Below, piece by piece: positions 44,808 through 52,965 of a stretch of DNA of 64,000 nucleotides; position 1 is the first letter of the stretch; every line of letters begins with the position of its first letter. Source of the stretch: Hymenobacter sedentarius (GTDB lineage: Bacteria > Bacteroidota > Bacteroidia > Cytophagales > Hymenobacteraceae); the NCBI RefSeq assembly GCF_001507645.1, contig NZ_CP013909.1, forward strand, positions 4,712,001-4,776,000, in the 5' to 3' direction. The translations under genes and the position numbers were made by a program. The notes below the pieces were generated by a model, which saw nothing but the letters and a program-made list of their open reading frames with translations, did no database searches and was not told where the DNA came from.

Positions 44808-44982
44808 GGCACCTTTTTGGCATGACAACTATCTTAGTAAATAGACAGTGTCAAAGCGTTGGACTGTTTTTCACAATATCCAATGCAAGTAATTGAAAAT
44901 CAATTTACTAAACTCATAATAAATTTGACAAAAAAATTAGTAATCAGGCAACTAAAAAGCTGCCGATTGCTGTTTACTAAGC
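44808..44982. other. AT-rich upstream region
   Basis: About 175 bases of low GC between the prc terminator and the next gene, in contrast with neighbouring DNA. No gene is seen. It probably carries the promoter of the 44983 gene. Confidence 0.35.
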
Positions 44983-46071
44983 ATGAAGACTACAGAGGAA
45001 ACCCGCATCATCCCGCTCAACCCGCAGGTAGAAGCTGCCGGCGACGAGCAACAGCAGAAGCTAGCTGATGAGACCTGGCGCAAATCAATTCCAGCGCAGG
45101 TTTTCCTCAACTACTTCTTTGCCATCAACTATCACATTCAAGAGAACGACGACTTGGTCGGCGGCCTGCAGAACCTGCCCTTCTTCCGCAGCCACACGGC
45201 TGAGCTGAACGACGCCGATGTTGCCACTCTCACCAAGCTGCTGCACACCAGCTGGAGCACGGAATACGCGCTGCGGGCCACGGCCGAGCTGGGCGATGAT
45301 AACTTCCTGCGCAACGCCCTGCACTGGACGTTCCCGCAGGCGTACCACGCCATCCTGTCGGGCTTACAGGCCTTCCTGTACACCACCGGGGTGCGCTCCA
45401 ACAACGGCCAGCTTATCCGCCGCGAGGTGGGCCGGCTGGTGGTGAAGAATGCCTACCCGCGGCCGGTGTCGTTTTACGCGGCCGGCGCTTACGGCGACTT
45501 CAGCATTCACCGCTTGCCGCTGGCGGGCTACAAGGCCGGGCTGCACATTGCCAGCAAGGAGATTGACGCCCAGGCCCAGATTGTGCAGTTCTTGCGCACA
45601 ACGCGCAAAATGAAGGCGCAGTGGACCCGTGCGCAGGTGCAGGCCAACCCCAACACGGCCATTCGTAGCCAGAAGACGGGCCGCCCGCTGGATAAGTGGA
45701 CGGCGGCGCACTGGCAGCAGATTACGTGGCGCCTAGGCTACACCACCATCTTCGACCTGCTGGGCCGCCTGCGCATTTCGCAGACCAGCCGCGAGATAGA
45801 GCGCTACGTGGAGGCCGACATCGACTTTCGCCTGTTCCACGCTTCGCTGCTGAACATCGTGAGCTACCTCAACGGTGTGCACGAGACCTATGTGGCCAAG
45901 GCCCTGGGCCTGGAGCGCTACCGCCAGCTGGTGGCCGAGTTGCCGGTGCATTTGCAGGCAGGCTTTGTGGAAGACCGGTTGCGCACCCGCGTGGAGCCGG
46001 TGCTGGCCCCCACGCCGCCCACGGCGCCGGCCATTGCCACCGACGCTCCGCAGTACCGCCTGGCCGCTTAA
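44983..46071 (+). CDS. Protein of unknown function, 362 residues
   Basis: Not recognised. A soluble, mainly helical protein without signal or membrane segment. The N-terminal part includes AQVFLNYFFAINYHIQEND and the middle SFYAAGAYGDFSIHRLPLAG. Basic helix KMKAQWTRAQVQAN lies near residue 210, and an Ala/Pro-rich tail (APTPPTAPAIATDAP) ends it. Codon use is native in the body although its upstream region is AT-rich. A terminator follows, then lysS. No partner gene suggests a role. It could be a lineage-specific regulator or enzyme; I give no function. Confidence 0.7.
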   Translation: MKTTEETRIIPLNPQVEAAGDEQQQKLADETWRKSIPAQVFLNYFFAINYHIQENDDLVGGLQNLPFFRSHTAELNDADVATLTKLLHTSWSTEYALRATAELGDDNFLRNALHWTFPQAYHAILSGLQAFLYTTGVRSNNGQLIRREVGRLVVKNAYPRPVSFYAAGAYGDFSIHRLPLAGYKAGLHIASKEIDAQAQIVQFLRTTRKMKAQWTRAQVQANPNTAIRSQKTGRPLDKWTAAHWQQITWRLGYTTIFDLLGRLRISQTSREIERYVEADIDFRLFHASLLNIVSYLNGVHETYVAKALGLERYRQLVAELPVHLQAGFVEDRLRTRVEPVLAPTPPTAPAIATDAPQYRLAA

Positions 46072-46099
46072 GGCCGGTTTCGGTGGATTTTGTAAACGT

Positions 46100-46129
46100 A
46101 AAGCCGCTCCGGTTCGGAGCGGCTTTTTT
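46100..46129 (+). terminator. Terminator before lysS
   Basis: AAGCCGCTCCG stem with its complement around a TT centre and a run of six T. Confidence 0.85.
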
Positions 46130-46136
46130 CGTACCG

Positions 46137-46144
46137 TACTTTTG
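46137..46144 (+). promoter_or_regulatory. Consensus -7 box for lysS
   Basis: TACTTTTG is an exact TAnnTTTG match directly after the upstream terminator and about 120 bases before the lysS start codon. A clear -33 TTG is missing. Confidence 0.45.
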
Positions 46145-46266
46145 TGGTTCACTTTTATTGACCACGCCCCTGCTCGCCTCGGCCAGCAGCCTGATTTTTC
46201 CGGCGGAATCGTCCACGAAAACCGTGGAATCCGGAAAATCCGCGCGAATCCGTGGTTCAGATTATC

Positions 46267-47817
46267 ATGCAGCACCTCAGCGAACAGGAACTACAGCGCC
46301 GCCACAAACTCGAAGAATTGGAAAAGCTGGGCATTGAAGCGTATCCGTCGGAATTGGTCGACGTGACGTTTTACGCCAAGGAAATTCACGACAACTACCA
46401 CCCCGAGCTCAACAACTTTAAGGACGTGTGCCTGGCGGGCCGGCTGATGTCGCAGCGCGTAATGGGCAAGGCGTCGTTTGCGGAGCTGATGGATACTTCG
46501 GGCCGCATTCAGCTGTATGTGAACCGGGATGAAATCTGCCCTGGCGAGGACAAGGAGCTATACAATACGGTGTTTAAGAAGCTGCTTGATTTGGGCGACT
46601 TCATCAGTGTGAAAGGCCGTGTGTTTAAGACGCAGGTGGGCGAAACATCCATCCACGTGACGGAGCTGAAACTGCTGGCCAAGGCCCTGCGCCCACTGCC
46701 CGTGGTGAAGGAGAAAGTGGACGAGGCCACCGGTGAGAAAGTGACCTACGACGCCTTTACCGACCCCGAGCAGCGCTACCGCCAGCGCTACGTGGACCTG
46801 GCGGTGAACCCGCAGGTGCGCGATACCTTCATCAAGCGCACGCAGCTGGTGCAGTCGATGCGGAATTTCCTCAACGACAAGGGCTACCTGGAGGTGGAAA
46901 CCCCGATTCTGCAGCCGCTGTACGGCGGCGCTGCGGCCCGCCCCTTCACCACGCACCACAACACGCTGGACATGACGCTGTACCTGCGCATTGCCAACGA
47001 GCTGTACCTCAAGCGCCTCATCGTAGGTGGCTTCGATGGCGTGTACGAGTTCAGCAAGGACTTCCGCAACGAGGGAATGTCGCGGTTTCACAACCCCGAG
47101 TTCACCCAAATGGAGCTCTACGTGGCCTACAAGGATTACGCCTGGATGATGGACCTGGTAGAAGAAATGGTAGAGCGCGTGGCCATGGCCCTGCACGGCC
47201 AGACCGAAGTGCAGGTGGGCAACAACCTCATCAACTTCCAGCGGCCCTGGCAGCGCTACACCATGTTTGAGGCCATTGAGAAGTACACCGGCAAGGCCAT
47301 CGGTGAGATGGACGAGGCCCAGCTGCGCGAAACAGCTCAGGAGCTGCACGTGCACCTGGACCCCAGCATGGGCAAGGCCAAAATCATCGACGAAATATTT
47401 GGTGAGCACGTGGAGCCCAAGCTCATTCAACCCACTTTCATCACCGACTATCCGGTGGAGATGTCGCCGCTGGCCAAGAAGCACCGCGACCGTCCCGGCA
47501 TGGTAGAGCGGTTCGAGGCTATTTGCAACGGCAAGGAAATCTGCAACGCCTTCTCCGAGCTCAACGACCCCATCGACCAGCGCAAGCGCTTCGAAGACCA
47601 GCTGGAGCTAGGCAAGCGCGGCGACACCGAGGCCATGGTGCTCGATGAGGACTTCCTGCGCGCCCTCGAGTACGGCATGCCGCCCACGGCCGGCCTGGGC
47701 ATCGGCATCGACCGCCTGAGCATGATTATGACCAACTCGCACTCCATTCAGGACGTGCTGTTCTTCCCGCAAATGAAGCCGGAGAACGTGCAGAAAGAGA
47801 AGCAGGAGAAGGAATAA
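46267..47817 (+). CDS. lysS: Lysyl-tRNA synthetase (class II)
   Basis: A 516-residue class II synthetase charging tRNA-Lys. The N-terminal OB-fold anticodon domain spans about residues 50-160 (VCLAGRLMSQRVMGKASFAE, with IQLYVNRD). The catalytic core has motif 1 region FLNDKGYLEVETPILQPLYG, motif 2 FRNEGMSRFHNPEFTQMELY and motif 3 GLGIGIDRLSM. An ATG at 46267 is chosen; a GTG five codons upstream is possible. Full length, all three motifs intact. Confidence 0.97.
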   Translation: MQHLSEQELQRRHKLEELEKLGIEAYPSELVDVTFYAKEIHDNYHPELNNFKDVCLAGRLMSQRVMGKASFAELMDTSGRIQLYVNRDEICPGEDKELYNTVFKKLLDLGDFISVKGRVFKTQVGETSIHVTELKLLAKALRPLPVVKEKVDEATGEKVTYDAFTDPEQRYRQRYVDLAVNPQVRDTFIKRTQLVQSMRNFLNDKGYLEVETPILQPLYGGAAARPFTTHHNTLDMTLYLRIANELYLKRLIVGGFDGVYEFSKDFRNEGMSRFHNPEFTQMELYVAYKDYAWMMDLVEEMVERVAMALHGQTEVQVGNNLINFQRPWQRYTMFEAIEKYTGKAIGEMDEAQLRETAQELHVHLDPSMGKAKIIDEIFGEHVEPKLIQPTFITDYPVEMSPLAKKHRDRPGMVERFEAICNGKEICNAFSELNDPIDQRKRFEDQLELGKRGDTEAMVLDEDFLRALEYGMPPTAGLGIGIDRLSMIMTNSHSIQDVLFFPQMKPENVQKEKQEKE

Positions 47818-47844
47818 GCTCCTCTTGCCGCCTGTCATCCTTAT

Positions 47845-47933
47845 CTGTCATGCAGAGCGCAGCGAAGCATCTTATCACGTTCGGACGTTTCGTTCCGCGG
47901 CGATAAGATGCTTCGCTGCGCTCTGCATGACAG
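47845..47933. repeat. Palindromic repeat, GAAGCATCTTATC family (copy 5)
   Basis: Perfect 32-base arms (47845-47876 and 47902-47933) identical in sequence to the copy at 31379, with a 25-base unrelated loop. It lies just after lysS and before a terminator. Confidence 0.93.
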
Positions 47934-47978
47934 CCGAATGAATGAGCAAGTCAGACAATTGGAAGTAGCCAAAAATCG

Positions 47979-48012
47979 AAAAGCCCCACACGAAATGTCG
48001 TGCGGGGCTTTT
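47979..48012. terminator. Terminator hairpin
   Basis: AAAAGCCCC-type stem with one internal mismatch, complement GGGGCTTTT. It lies about 160 bases after lysS and could act on both strands. Confidence 0.8.
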
Positions 48013-48241
48013 CTTTTATAATCGTCTTACCCTTCAAACCGCTGTTCTTAACAGAAGCTTGCGATGAACACGTTTGATTTTACTATTGAGTTGTTTAACC
48101 AATTTCAATAGAAGCTCTTACGGTCGGCAATTTTACTGATAAAACTTACGGCCTTCTTTCAAGGCGATTATGTACGATTTTACGTGGAAGCGCCAAAGTG
48201 GGTTACGCCAAAGGGAAAAATATTTTTGAGCCCAACAGTCA
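48013..48241. other. Intergenic, moderately AT-rich
   Basis: About 230 bases with no gene or RNA that I can support, between the lysS-side terminator and the 3' end of the YtxH gene. Confidence 0.35.
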
Positions 48242-48598
48242 CTACCGGGGACCCTGGTGCCGGGCATCGTCGCCGAAGCCGTCATAGTCGGGGTCGGCAT
48301 CGAAGGAGTGGGCGGAGGAGACATTGCTGCCGCCCAGGCCCTGCAGGAGGCGGTCGGCGGCTACTTTGTCTTCGCTCACGGCCGCGTCGGGGTTGGTGTG
48401 GCCGGGCTCGTCGCCCTGCGCTTTGGCCAGGGTGCCTTTCACCAGCTTGCTGAGGCCCTCGCCCCACTTGCTCGCCGAGCGGCGCAGGTTGGAGCGGGCA
48501 TCGTCGCCGGTTTCGGGGGCTAGCAGTAAGCCGGCCACAATGCCGGCCGTGGCGCCCGCCAGCAGCGAGAGAATGACTTTGCCTTTGTCGTCTTTCAT
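48242..48598 (-). CDS. YtxH domain-containing protein
   Basis: A 118-residue protein with a YtxH domain (residues 7-50): a Gly/Ala-rich hydrophobic stretch (VILSLLAGATAGIVAGLLLA) directly followed by the signature PETGDDARSNLRR. YtxH proteins are small stress-associated membrane proteins. The C-terminal half is acidic, with FDADPDYDGFGDD. A paralogue with an added domain lies upstream on the same strand. Confidence 0.82.
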   Translation of the reverse strand: MKDDKGKVILSLLAGATAGIVAGLLLAPETGDDARSNLRRSASKWGEGLSKLVKGTLAKAQGDEPGHTNPDAAVSEDKVAADRLLQGLGGSNVSSAHSFDADPDYDGFGDDARHQGPR

Positions 48599-48722
48599 GA
48601 CATATAGGAAAATGGGTTATTCGCAATCTATTACGTAACGGAAAATGTGCCCAGTTGTTAGGTTCAGCTCAAAAAAGCTGCTACTCGGTCCAAGACCAGG
48701 CTGTACTCCCGGGCTCAAAACG

Positions 48723-48755
48723 AAAAAAGCCCCGCACCTTGCGGCGCGGGGCTTT
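48723..48755 (-). terminator. Terminator of the YtxH-CsbD gene
   Basis: On the minus strand: GCCCCGC-type stem and complement followed by six T, 20 bases after the stop codon at 48777. Confidence 0.82.
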
Positions 48756-48776
48756 CGGTAAGCAGCAGACGCCAGC

Positions 48777-49214
48777 TTACATATCGTTCAGCATCTTGGT
48801 GATTTCCGACTTGCCTTTGCCGAGCTTGCTCTGCAAGCGGCCCACCAGCTCGTCGCCCTGGCCTTCGGTGTAGGTCAGGTCCTCATCGGTGAGCTGCGCG
48901 TATTGCTGCTTCAGCTTGCCTTTGATGTCGTTCCAATCGCCTTTCAGCTTGAGGCTGCTGCCAGCGCCGGTCAGGCCAAGGTCTTCGAGCTTGCCGGCGT
49001 ATTCTTTGAATTTAGCTTCGAGGTCCGAACCGATTTTGGTGGCTTGTTCGCCCAGTTGGCCGCTGTACTTGGAGGCTACGCCTTTCCAGTTTTCGCGGGT
49101 GGCCGTGCCTTTGTCGGGAGCCAATAGCATACCGGCAATGATGCCAGCGCCAGCACCAGCGAGTGCAGCTAAGAGAATTTTGCCGGCGTTGTTGTCTTCT
49201 TCTTGGTACGACAT
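48777..49214 (-). CDS. YtxH-CsbD fusion stress protein
   Basis: A 145-residue protein joining two stress-associated modules. Residues 12-35 are the YtxH hydrophobic segment with the LLAPDKGTATRENWK signature. Residues about 88-143 match the CsbD-like fold: LKLKGDWNDIKGKLKQQYAQ, then LTDEDLTYTEGQGDELVGRL and a final KGKSEITKML. CsbD proteins are sigma-B-type general-stress proteins in Firmicutes; here the domain is tethered by YtxH to the membrane. The two YtxH genes lie in tandem, each with its own terminator region. Confidence 0.82.
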   Translation of the reverse strand: MSYQEEDNNAGKILLAALAGAGAGIIAGMLLAPDKGTATRENWKGVASKYSGQLGEQATKIGSDLEAKFKEYAGKLEDLGLTGAGSSLKLKGDWNDIKGKLKQQYAQLTDEDLTYTEGQGDELVGRLQSKLGKGKSEITKMLNDM

Positions 49215-49474
49215 GGTAATGGGTAATGAAGGGTGAATGAGGGTGAAAGATGTTCTAGAGAAAGCGCAAAGGCAAATTCAAAACTAGATATTTTGTTTTG
49301 CGGCTGCGTTTGGCCTGGCAGACTATACGCATGGCGTCGCAGGGGGTTGAGCTGGAGAACAAATTTTCCGTTAGCCTGCGGGGCCTTATCGTTGGCTACA
49401 TTTTGCCTTTCCGCTCCGTTTGGGTACCCCGGCGTAGATTCGCTTCCTTTCCCTCCACTGCTATCCTATATCTT

Positions 49475-49741
49475 ATGAAAACGCCCCGCCTTCTGTTCGC
49501 CACCTTGCTGCTGGCCGCCGCGTGCCAGCGCCAGGCCCCGCCCACCGCCGCGAGCCAAAGCCCGTCTACGGACGCCACGGCCTGCATCGACCCCAGCAAA
49601 ATCAAGCCCGATGGCATTTGCACCATGGACTACAAGCCCGTGTGCGGCTGCGATGGCAAAACCTACTCCAACGCCTGCGTGGCCGGCAATGCCGGCGTGC
49701 GCACTTACACCGACGGTCCCTGCCCCACCACGCCCAAGTAA
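49475..49741 (+). CDS. Kazal-type serine protease inhibitor-like lipoprotein
   Basis: An 88-residue predicted lipoprotein. Lipobox LLAAAC with Cys17, a short Pro/Ser/Thr linker, and then a Kazal domain with its six cysteines at 37, 49, 57, 59, 68 and 83. The core Kazal motif is PVCGCDGKTYSNAC. Kazal domains inhibit serine peptidases by the exposed loop before the third Cys. A surface-bound inhibitor could protect the cell from its own or foreign proteases. The reactive-loop residues (around KPDGICTMDYKPVC) give no firm specificity. The ATG at 49475 is the only one giving a signal. Confidence 0.85.
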   Translation: MKTPRLLFATLLLAAACQRQAPPTAASQSPSTDATACIDPSKIKPDGICTMDYKPVCGCDGKTYSNACVAGNAGVRTYTDGPCPTTPK

Positions 49742-49755
49742 ACCCGAGCTGCTGA

Positions 49756-50694
49756 ATGCCCGCCAAATCCCGCTACCGCGACTTCTGCCGCACCGCGCCC
49801 GACGTGCCCGTGTTTGCCCAAGCGTGGTACCTGGATGCCTGCGCCACCGGCGGCGCCTGGGACGTGGTGCTGGCCGAGGACAACGGCCGCGTCGCCGCCG
49901 CGCTGCCGTACTTCTACAAGCAGAAGGGGCCGTTTCGGTACGTGACCATGCCGCCCTTTGTGAAGATGCTGGGCCCGTACCTGCTGCCGGAGTTTCGCGG
50001 GGTGCTCAAAAAGGAGCACCTGTTGCTGGAGGCCCTCATCAAGCAGCTGCCCCGGTTCGCCGCCTTCAAGCAGAACTTCTACCCCACGGCCACCAATTGG
50101 CTGCCGTTTTACTGGCTCAACTACCGCCAGACCACTTACTATACCTACCGCCTCAACGGCCTGCACCAACTCCCGCGGGTTGAAGAGGGGCTGAACCGCA
50201 ACATCCGGCGCAACATTCAGAAGGCCCAGCAGCAGGTCCGGGTGGTGCATAATTTATCAGCCGAGCAGTTTTATCAGCTCAATAAAATGAGCTTCGACCG
50301 GCAGGGCCTGGCCATGCCGTGCTCGTGGGCCCAGTTTGAGCAACACGATGCCGCACTGGCTGCCAACGGGGCGCGGCAGATGTTCTTCGCCGTGGATGCC
50401 CAGGAGCGCATTCATTCGGCGGCCTATCTAATCTGGGATAAGCAGGCGGCGTACTACCACCTCTCCGGCGACGACCCGGCCCTGCGCGAGAGCGGCGCGG
50501 GCATCCTGCTTATATGGGAAGCCATTCGCTACGCCAGCGAGGTGCTGGGGCTAGCGTGTTTTGACTTTGAAGGCAGCATGCTGCCGGCCGTGGAGCGCAT
50601 CCGGGTGCAGTTTGGGGCCGTGCAGACGCCGTATTTCTTTGTGTGGAAATACAATTCGCGCGCTTTCGAGTTACTGGAAAAGCTGAAGCGCTAA
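49756..50694 (+). CDS. GNAT/FemAB-like acyltransferase
   Basis: A 312-residue protein of the acetyltransferase-6 (FemAB-like double GNAT) type. The N-terminal half includes PVFAQAWYLDACATGG and ALPYFYKQKGPFRYVTMPPF; the second half has LNRNIRRNIQKAQQQ, then a GNAT core with IHSAAYLIWDKQAAYYHLSG and FDFEGSMLPAVERIRVQFG. Such enzymes transfer acyl or aminoacyl groups to sugars, peptides or proteins. No signal peptide. It begins 14 bases after the Kazal gene, so the two may be cotranscribed, but no functional link is obvious. Acceptor is unknown. Confidence 0.82.
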   Translation: MPAKSRYRDFCRTAPDVPVFAQAWYLDACATGGAWDVVLAEDNGRVAAALPYFYKQKGPFRYVTMPPFVKMLGPYLLPEFRGVLKKEHLLLEALIKQLPRFAAFKQNFYPTATNWLPFYWLNYRQTTYYTYRLNGLHQLPRVEEGLNRNIRRNIQKAQQQVRVVHNLSAEQFYQLNKMSFDRQGLAMPCSWAQFEQHDAALAANGARQMFFAVDAQERIHSAAYLIWDKQAAYYHLSGDDPALRESGAGILLIWEAIRYASEVLGLACFDFEGSMLPAVERIRVQFGAVQTPYFFVWKYNSRAFELLEKLKR

Positions 50695-50700
50695 ACCCGA

Positions 50701-50745
50701 GAACGACAAACTCTCCTCCTTACCAAGGAGGGGAGTTTGTCGTTC
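50701..50745 (+). terminator. Long hairpin after GNAT gene
   Basis: 21-base arms starting GAACGACAAACTC, pairing throughout with one G-T wobble, three-base loop, T-rich bases after the right arm. It ends the GNAT transcript or serves as a stabilising 3' stem. Confidence 0.72.
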
Positions 50746-50792
50746 TACTTCTCTCCTCAACATATCAACACACCCACCTTCATCTCCCTCTA

Positions 50793-51164
50793 ATGTCTGA
50801 AAAACGCTACGTCCTCAACCCCGCTCCTTTTGTAGTGCCCACCACCGATGGCAAGCTCATTGAAGAGCACGTGGGCGGCGCCAGCACCGGCACCGCTGCC
50901 TACAGCCTGGCGCACATGGTGGCGCCCCCGCACTGGAGCGAGCCGCACCAGACGCCGAGCTTCGACGAAATCACCATTGTGGTGCGCGGCCGGAAGCGGT
51001 TTGAAATCGATGGCGACGTGGTGGAGCTGCAGGCCGGGCAGGCCTTGCTGATTAAAGGCGGCGCGCGGGTGCGCTACTCCAACCCGTTTGATGCAGAATG
51101 CGAGTACTGGTCGGTGTGCGTGCCGGCGTTCAGCCCCGCCACCGTGAACCGGGAAGAGGAATAG
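50793..51164 (+). CDS. Cupin domain-containing protein
   Basis: A 123-residue single-domain cupin. The two cupin motifs are present: HWSEPHQTPSFDEITIVVRG (His/Glu metal-binding type) and LQAGQALLIKGGARVRYSN. The likely function is a metal-dependent small-molecule binding or isomerisation step, unspecified. The ATG at 50793 is chosen. Five bases separate it from the ACT gene, suggesting one operon with the dienelactone hydrolase following. Confidence 0.85.
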   Translation: MSEKRYVLNPAPFVVPTTDGKLIEEHVGGASTGTAAYSLAHMVAPPHWSEPHQTPSFDEITIVVRGRKRFEIDGDVVELQAGQALLIKGGARVRYSNPFDAECEYWSVCVPAFSPATVNREEE

Positions 51165-51169
51165 CGGCC

Positions 51170-51598
51170 ATGGCGGGCGAAACCAACCTACAGCGCCTGC
51201 TGACTGCCATGCAGCCGGTGCTCAACGCCGGCGAATACGTGTTTTGCACGACTCAGGCGGCTACCGCTGTACCGGCAGACCGGGTGCTGGGCTCGTTCCG
51301 CGAGGCCGAAGGCCTCACCTTGATTGTGGCCCGAGAAACGGCTGATGCCCACGGGTTAAGCTATGACTATGTATCGGCCTGGCTAACCTTGAACGTGCAT
51401 TCGTCGCTGGCCGCCGTGGGGCTGACGGCGGCCGTAGCCACGGCCCTGTCTCGGGAAAACATCAGCTGCAATGTGGTGGCAGCTTACTTCCACGACCACC
51501 TGTTTGTGGCCCAAGCCGATGCGCAGCGAGCCTTGGCAGTTCTACAGGCCTTAACGGCCGAGGCCGGTGGGAATCCCTCCAAAAAGGCAGCCGACTAA
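51170..51598 (+). CDS. ACT domain-containing protein (COG3602-like)
   Basis: A 142-residue protein with two ACT-like halves. Features of the family include ANP-like start QRLLTAMQPVLNAGEYVFCT, SFREAEGLTLIVARETAD, then AWLTLNVHSSLAAVGLTAAVATAL and ISCNVVAAYFHDHLFVAQ. ACT domains bind amino acids as regulators. The function in this family is not established. It starts five bases after the cupin stop and is probably in the same operon. Confidence 0.85.
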   Translation: MAGETNLQRLLTAMQPVLNAGEYVFCTTQAATAVPADRVLGSFREAEGLTLIVARETADAHGLSYDYVSAWLTLNVHSSLAAVGLTAAVATALSRENISCNVVAAYFHDHLFVAQADAQRALAVLQALTAEAGGNPSKKAAD

Positions 51599-51650
51599 TA
51601 ACGCCAGGACTCCTGCTCACAGTCTGCACTCAACCAGTACATTTAGCTTC

Positions 51651-52508
51651 ATGGACCAGCGCATTATCAACCTCTTCGACGAATACACCCACGCCCCGCT
51701 CACCCGCAAGGAGTTTCTGGACCGACTGGGCAAGCTGACCGGCGGCACGGCCCTGGCGCTGGCGGCCCTCTCGGCGCTGGAGCCCGGCTACGCCCAGGCC
51801 GCGACCATTGCGCCCGAAGCCGATGACCTGGTGGCCGAAGAAGTGAGCTGGATTGGCGATGGGTCGCCGGTGCGCGGCTACCTGGTTCACCCTAAAGGCC
51901 GAAAGAAGCGCGGCGCGGTGGTGGTGATTCACGAAAACCGCGGCCTCACGCCGCACATCAAAGACGTAACCCGGCGCGTGGCCCAGGCCGGGTACCTGGC
52001 GCTGGGCGTGGACGCGCTTTCGCTCCTGGGCGGCACGCCCACCGACGAGGACAAGGGCCGCGAGCTCATCGGCCAGCTCGACCCCACCAAAAACCTCAAC
52101 AACTACCTGAAGGCCCTCGAGTACCTGCGGGCCCGGCCCGACTGCAACGGCCGCACCGGCGCCGTGGGCTTCTGCTGGGGCGGCGGCTTGGTAAACCAGC
52201 TGGCCGTGCACGACCCCAAACTCGACGCCGGCGTGGCCTACTACGGGCAGCAGCCCAAAGCCGAAGACGTGCCCCGGATAAAGGCCGCCATGATGCTGCA
52301 CTACGGCGGCCTCGACCAACGCATCAACGCCGGCATTCCGGCCTACGAAGCGGCCCTGAAAGCGGCCGGCACCAAGTACGAGCTGTACGTGTACGAAGGC
52401 GTGAACCACGCCTTCAACAACGACACGTCCCCGGCCCGCTACAACGCCGAAGCCGCTAAACTGGCCTGGGAACGCACGTTACGACTCTTCAAGGAAAAAT
52501 TGGGCTAA
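51651..52508 (+). CDS. Dienelactone hydrolase-family alpha/beta hydrolase, exported
   Basis: A 285-residue hydrolase. The N-terminus LTRKEFLDRLGKLTGG followed by a hydrophobic Ala/Leu run and YAQA resembles a signal sequence of Tat-like form. The dienelactone hydrolase core starts VSWIGDGSPVRGYLVHPKG. The catalytic Cys175 in GFCWGGG is present (nucleophile elbow), with Asp in GGLDQRIN and His in NHAFNN completing the triad. IHENRGLTPHIKDVTRRVAQ is a family signature. Substrate is not known; such enzymes cleave lactones or esters in aromatic and sugar metabolism. Confidence 0.88.
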   Translation: MDQRIINLFDEYTHAPLTRKEFLDRLGKLTGGTALALAALSALEPGYAQAATIAPEADDLVAEEVSWIGDGSPVRGYLVHPKGRKKRGAVVVIHENRGLTPHIKDVTRRVAQAGYLALGVDALSLLGGTPTDEDKGRELIGQLDPTKNLNNYLKALEYLRARPDCNGRTGAVGFCWGGGLVNQLAVHDPKLDAGVAYYGQQPKAEDVPRIKAAMMLHYGGLDQRINAGIPAYEAALKAAGTKYELYVYEGVNHAFNNDTSPARYNAEAAKLAWERTLRLFKEKLG

Positions 52509-52585
52509 ACCGGCGGCCAGACGCATCTTCGCGGTTCCATTCGGTCTTCATGTGAAATAAAAAACTACCCGTTTTATTTGTTGCC

Positions 52586-52858
52586 ATGTTGGTAAAAGTC
52601 TCCAGTAGCCTAGCGCAGGCGGCGCCTGCTGCGGCGCCCGCACCCGCGCCCGATTACGAAGAGGTGAGTGTACCGGTGCCCCGGGCCATTTCGCTGATTA
52701 CGGACATGACGAAGGTGGTGCTCTCCCGCGAGCCGGGCCGCGACAAGGTGTAGGCGCTGATAGACCGGCGCCGCGCCCGGTCAGAAAAAGGCGACCAAAG
52801 CCTCACCATCAGCATTCCAAAGAATAAAATTACCCGCACGCTGGGCCTGGTCGAATAG
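52586..52858 (+). pseudogene. Small ORF with in-frame TAG
   Basis: From the ATG at 52586 the frame reads MLVKVSSSLAQAAPAAAPAP, then DYEEVSVPVPRAISLITDMT and ends at TAG at 52751. In the same frame it continues ALIDRRRARSEKGDQSLTIS to a second TAG at 52856, about 34 residues. Codons on both sides have the high third-position GC of the neighbours, so this looks like a 90-codon gene with one nonsense codon rather than two separate ORFs. Function not recognised. The 52509-52585 and 52859-52895 flanks show nothing else. Confidence 0.55.
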
Positions 52859-52895
52859 CGCCTTCAACAGATCAGAAACAGAGCAGCCTACTGCG

Positions 52896-52957
52896 GTCAG
52901 CTCAATAAAAAAGCCCGGCCGAACAGATGTTCGGCCGGGCTTTTTTATTGAGCTGAC
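52896..52957. terminator. Extended palindromic bidirectional terminator
   Basis: Two perfect 29-base arms around a four-base AGAT loop. The core is a GCCCGGCCGAAC stem flanked by A/T runs as in a normal terminator, with ten further paired bases (GTCAGCTCAA) outside. It ends the M28 peptidase gene on the minus strand and the broken ORF on the plus strand. Confidence 0.9.
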
Positions 52958-52965
52958 TCGCCTTA

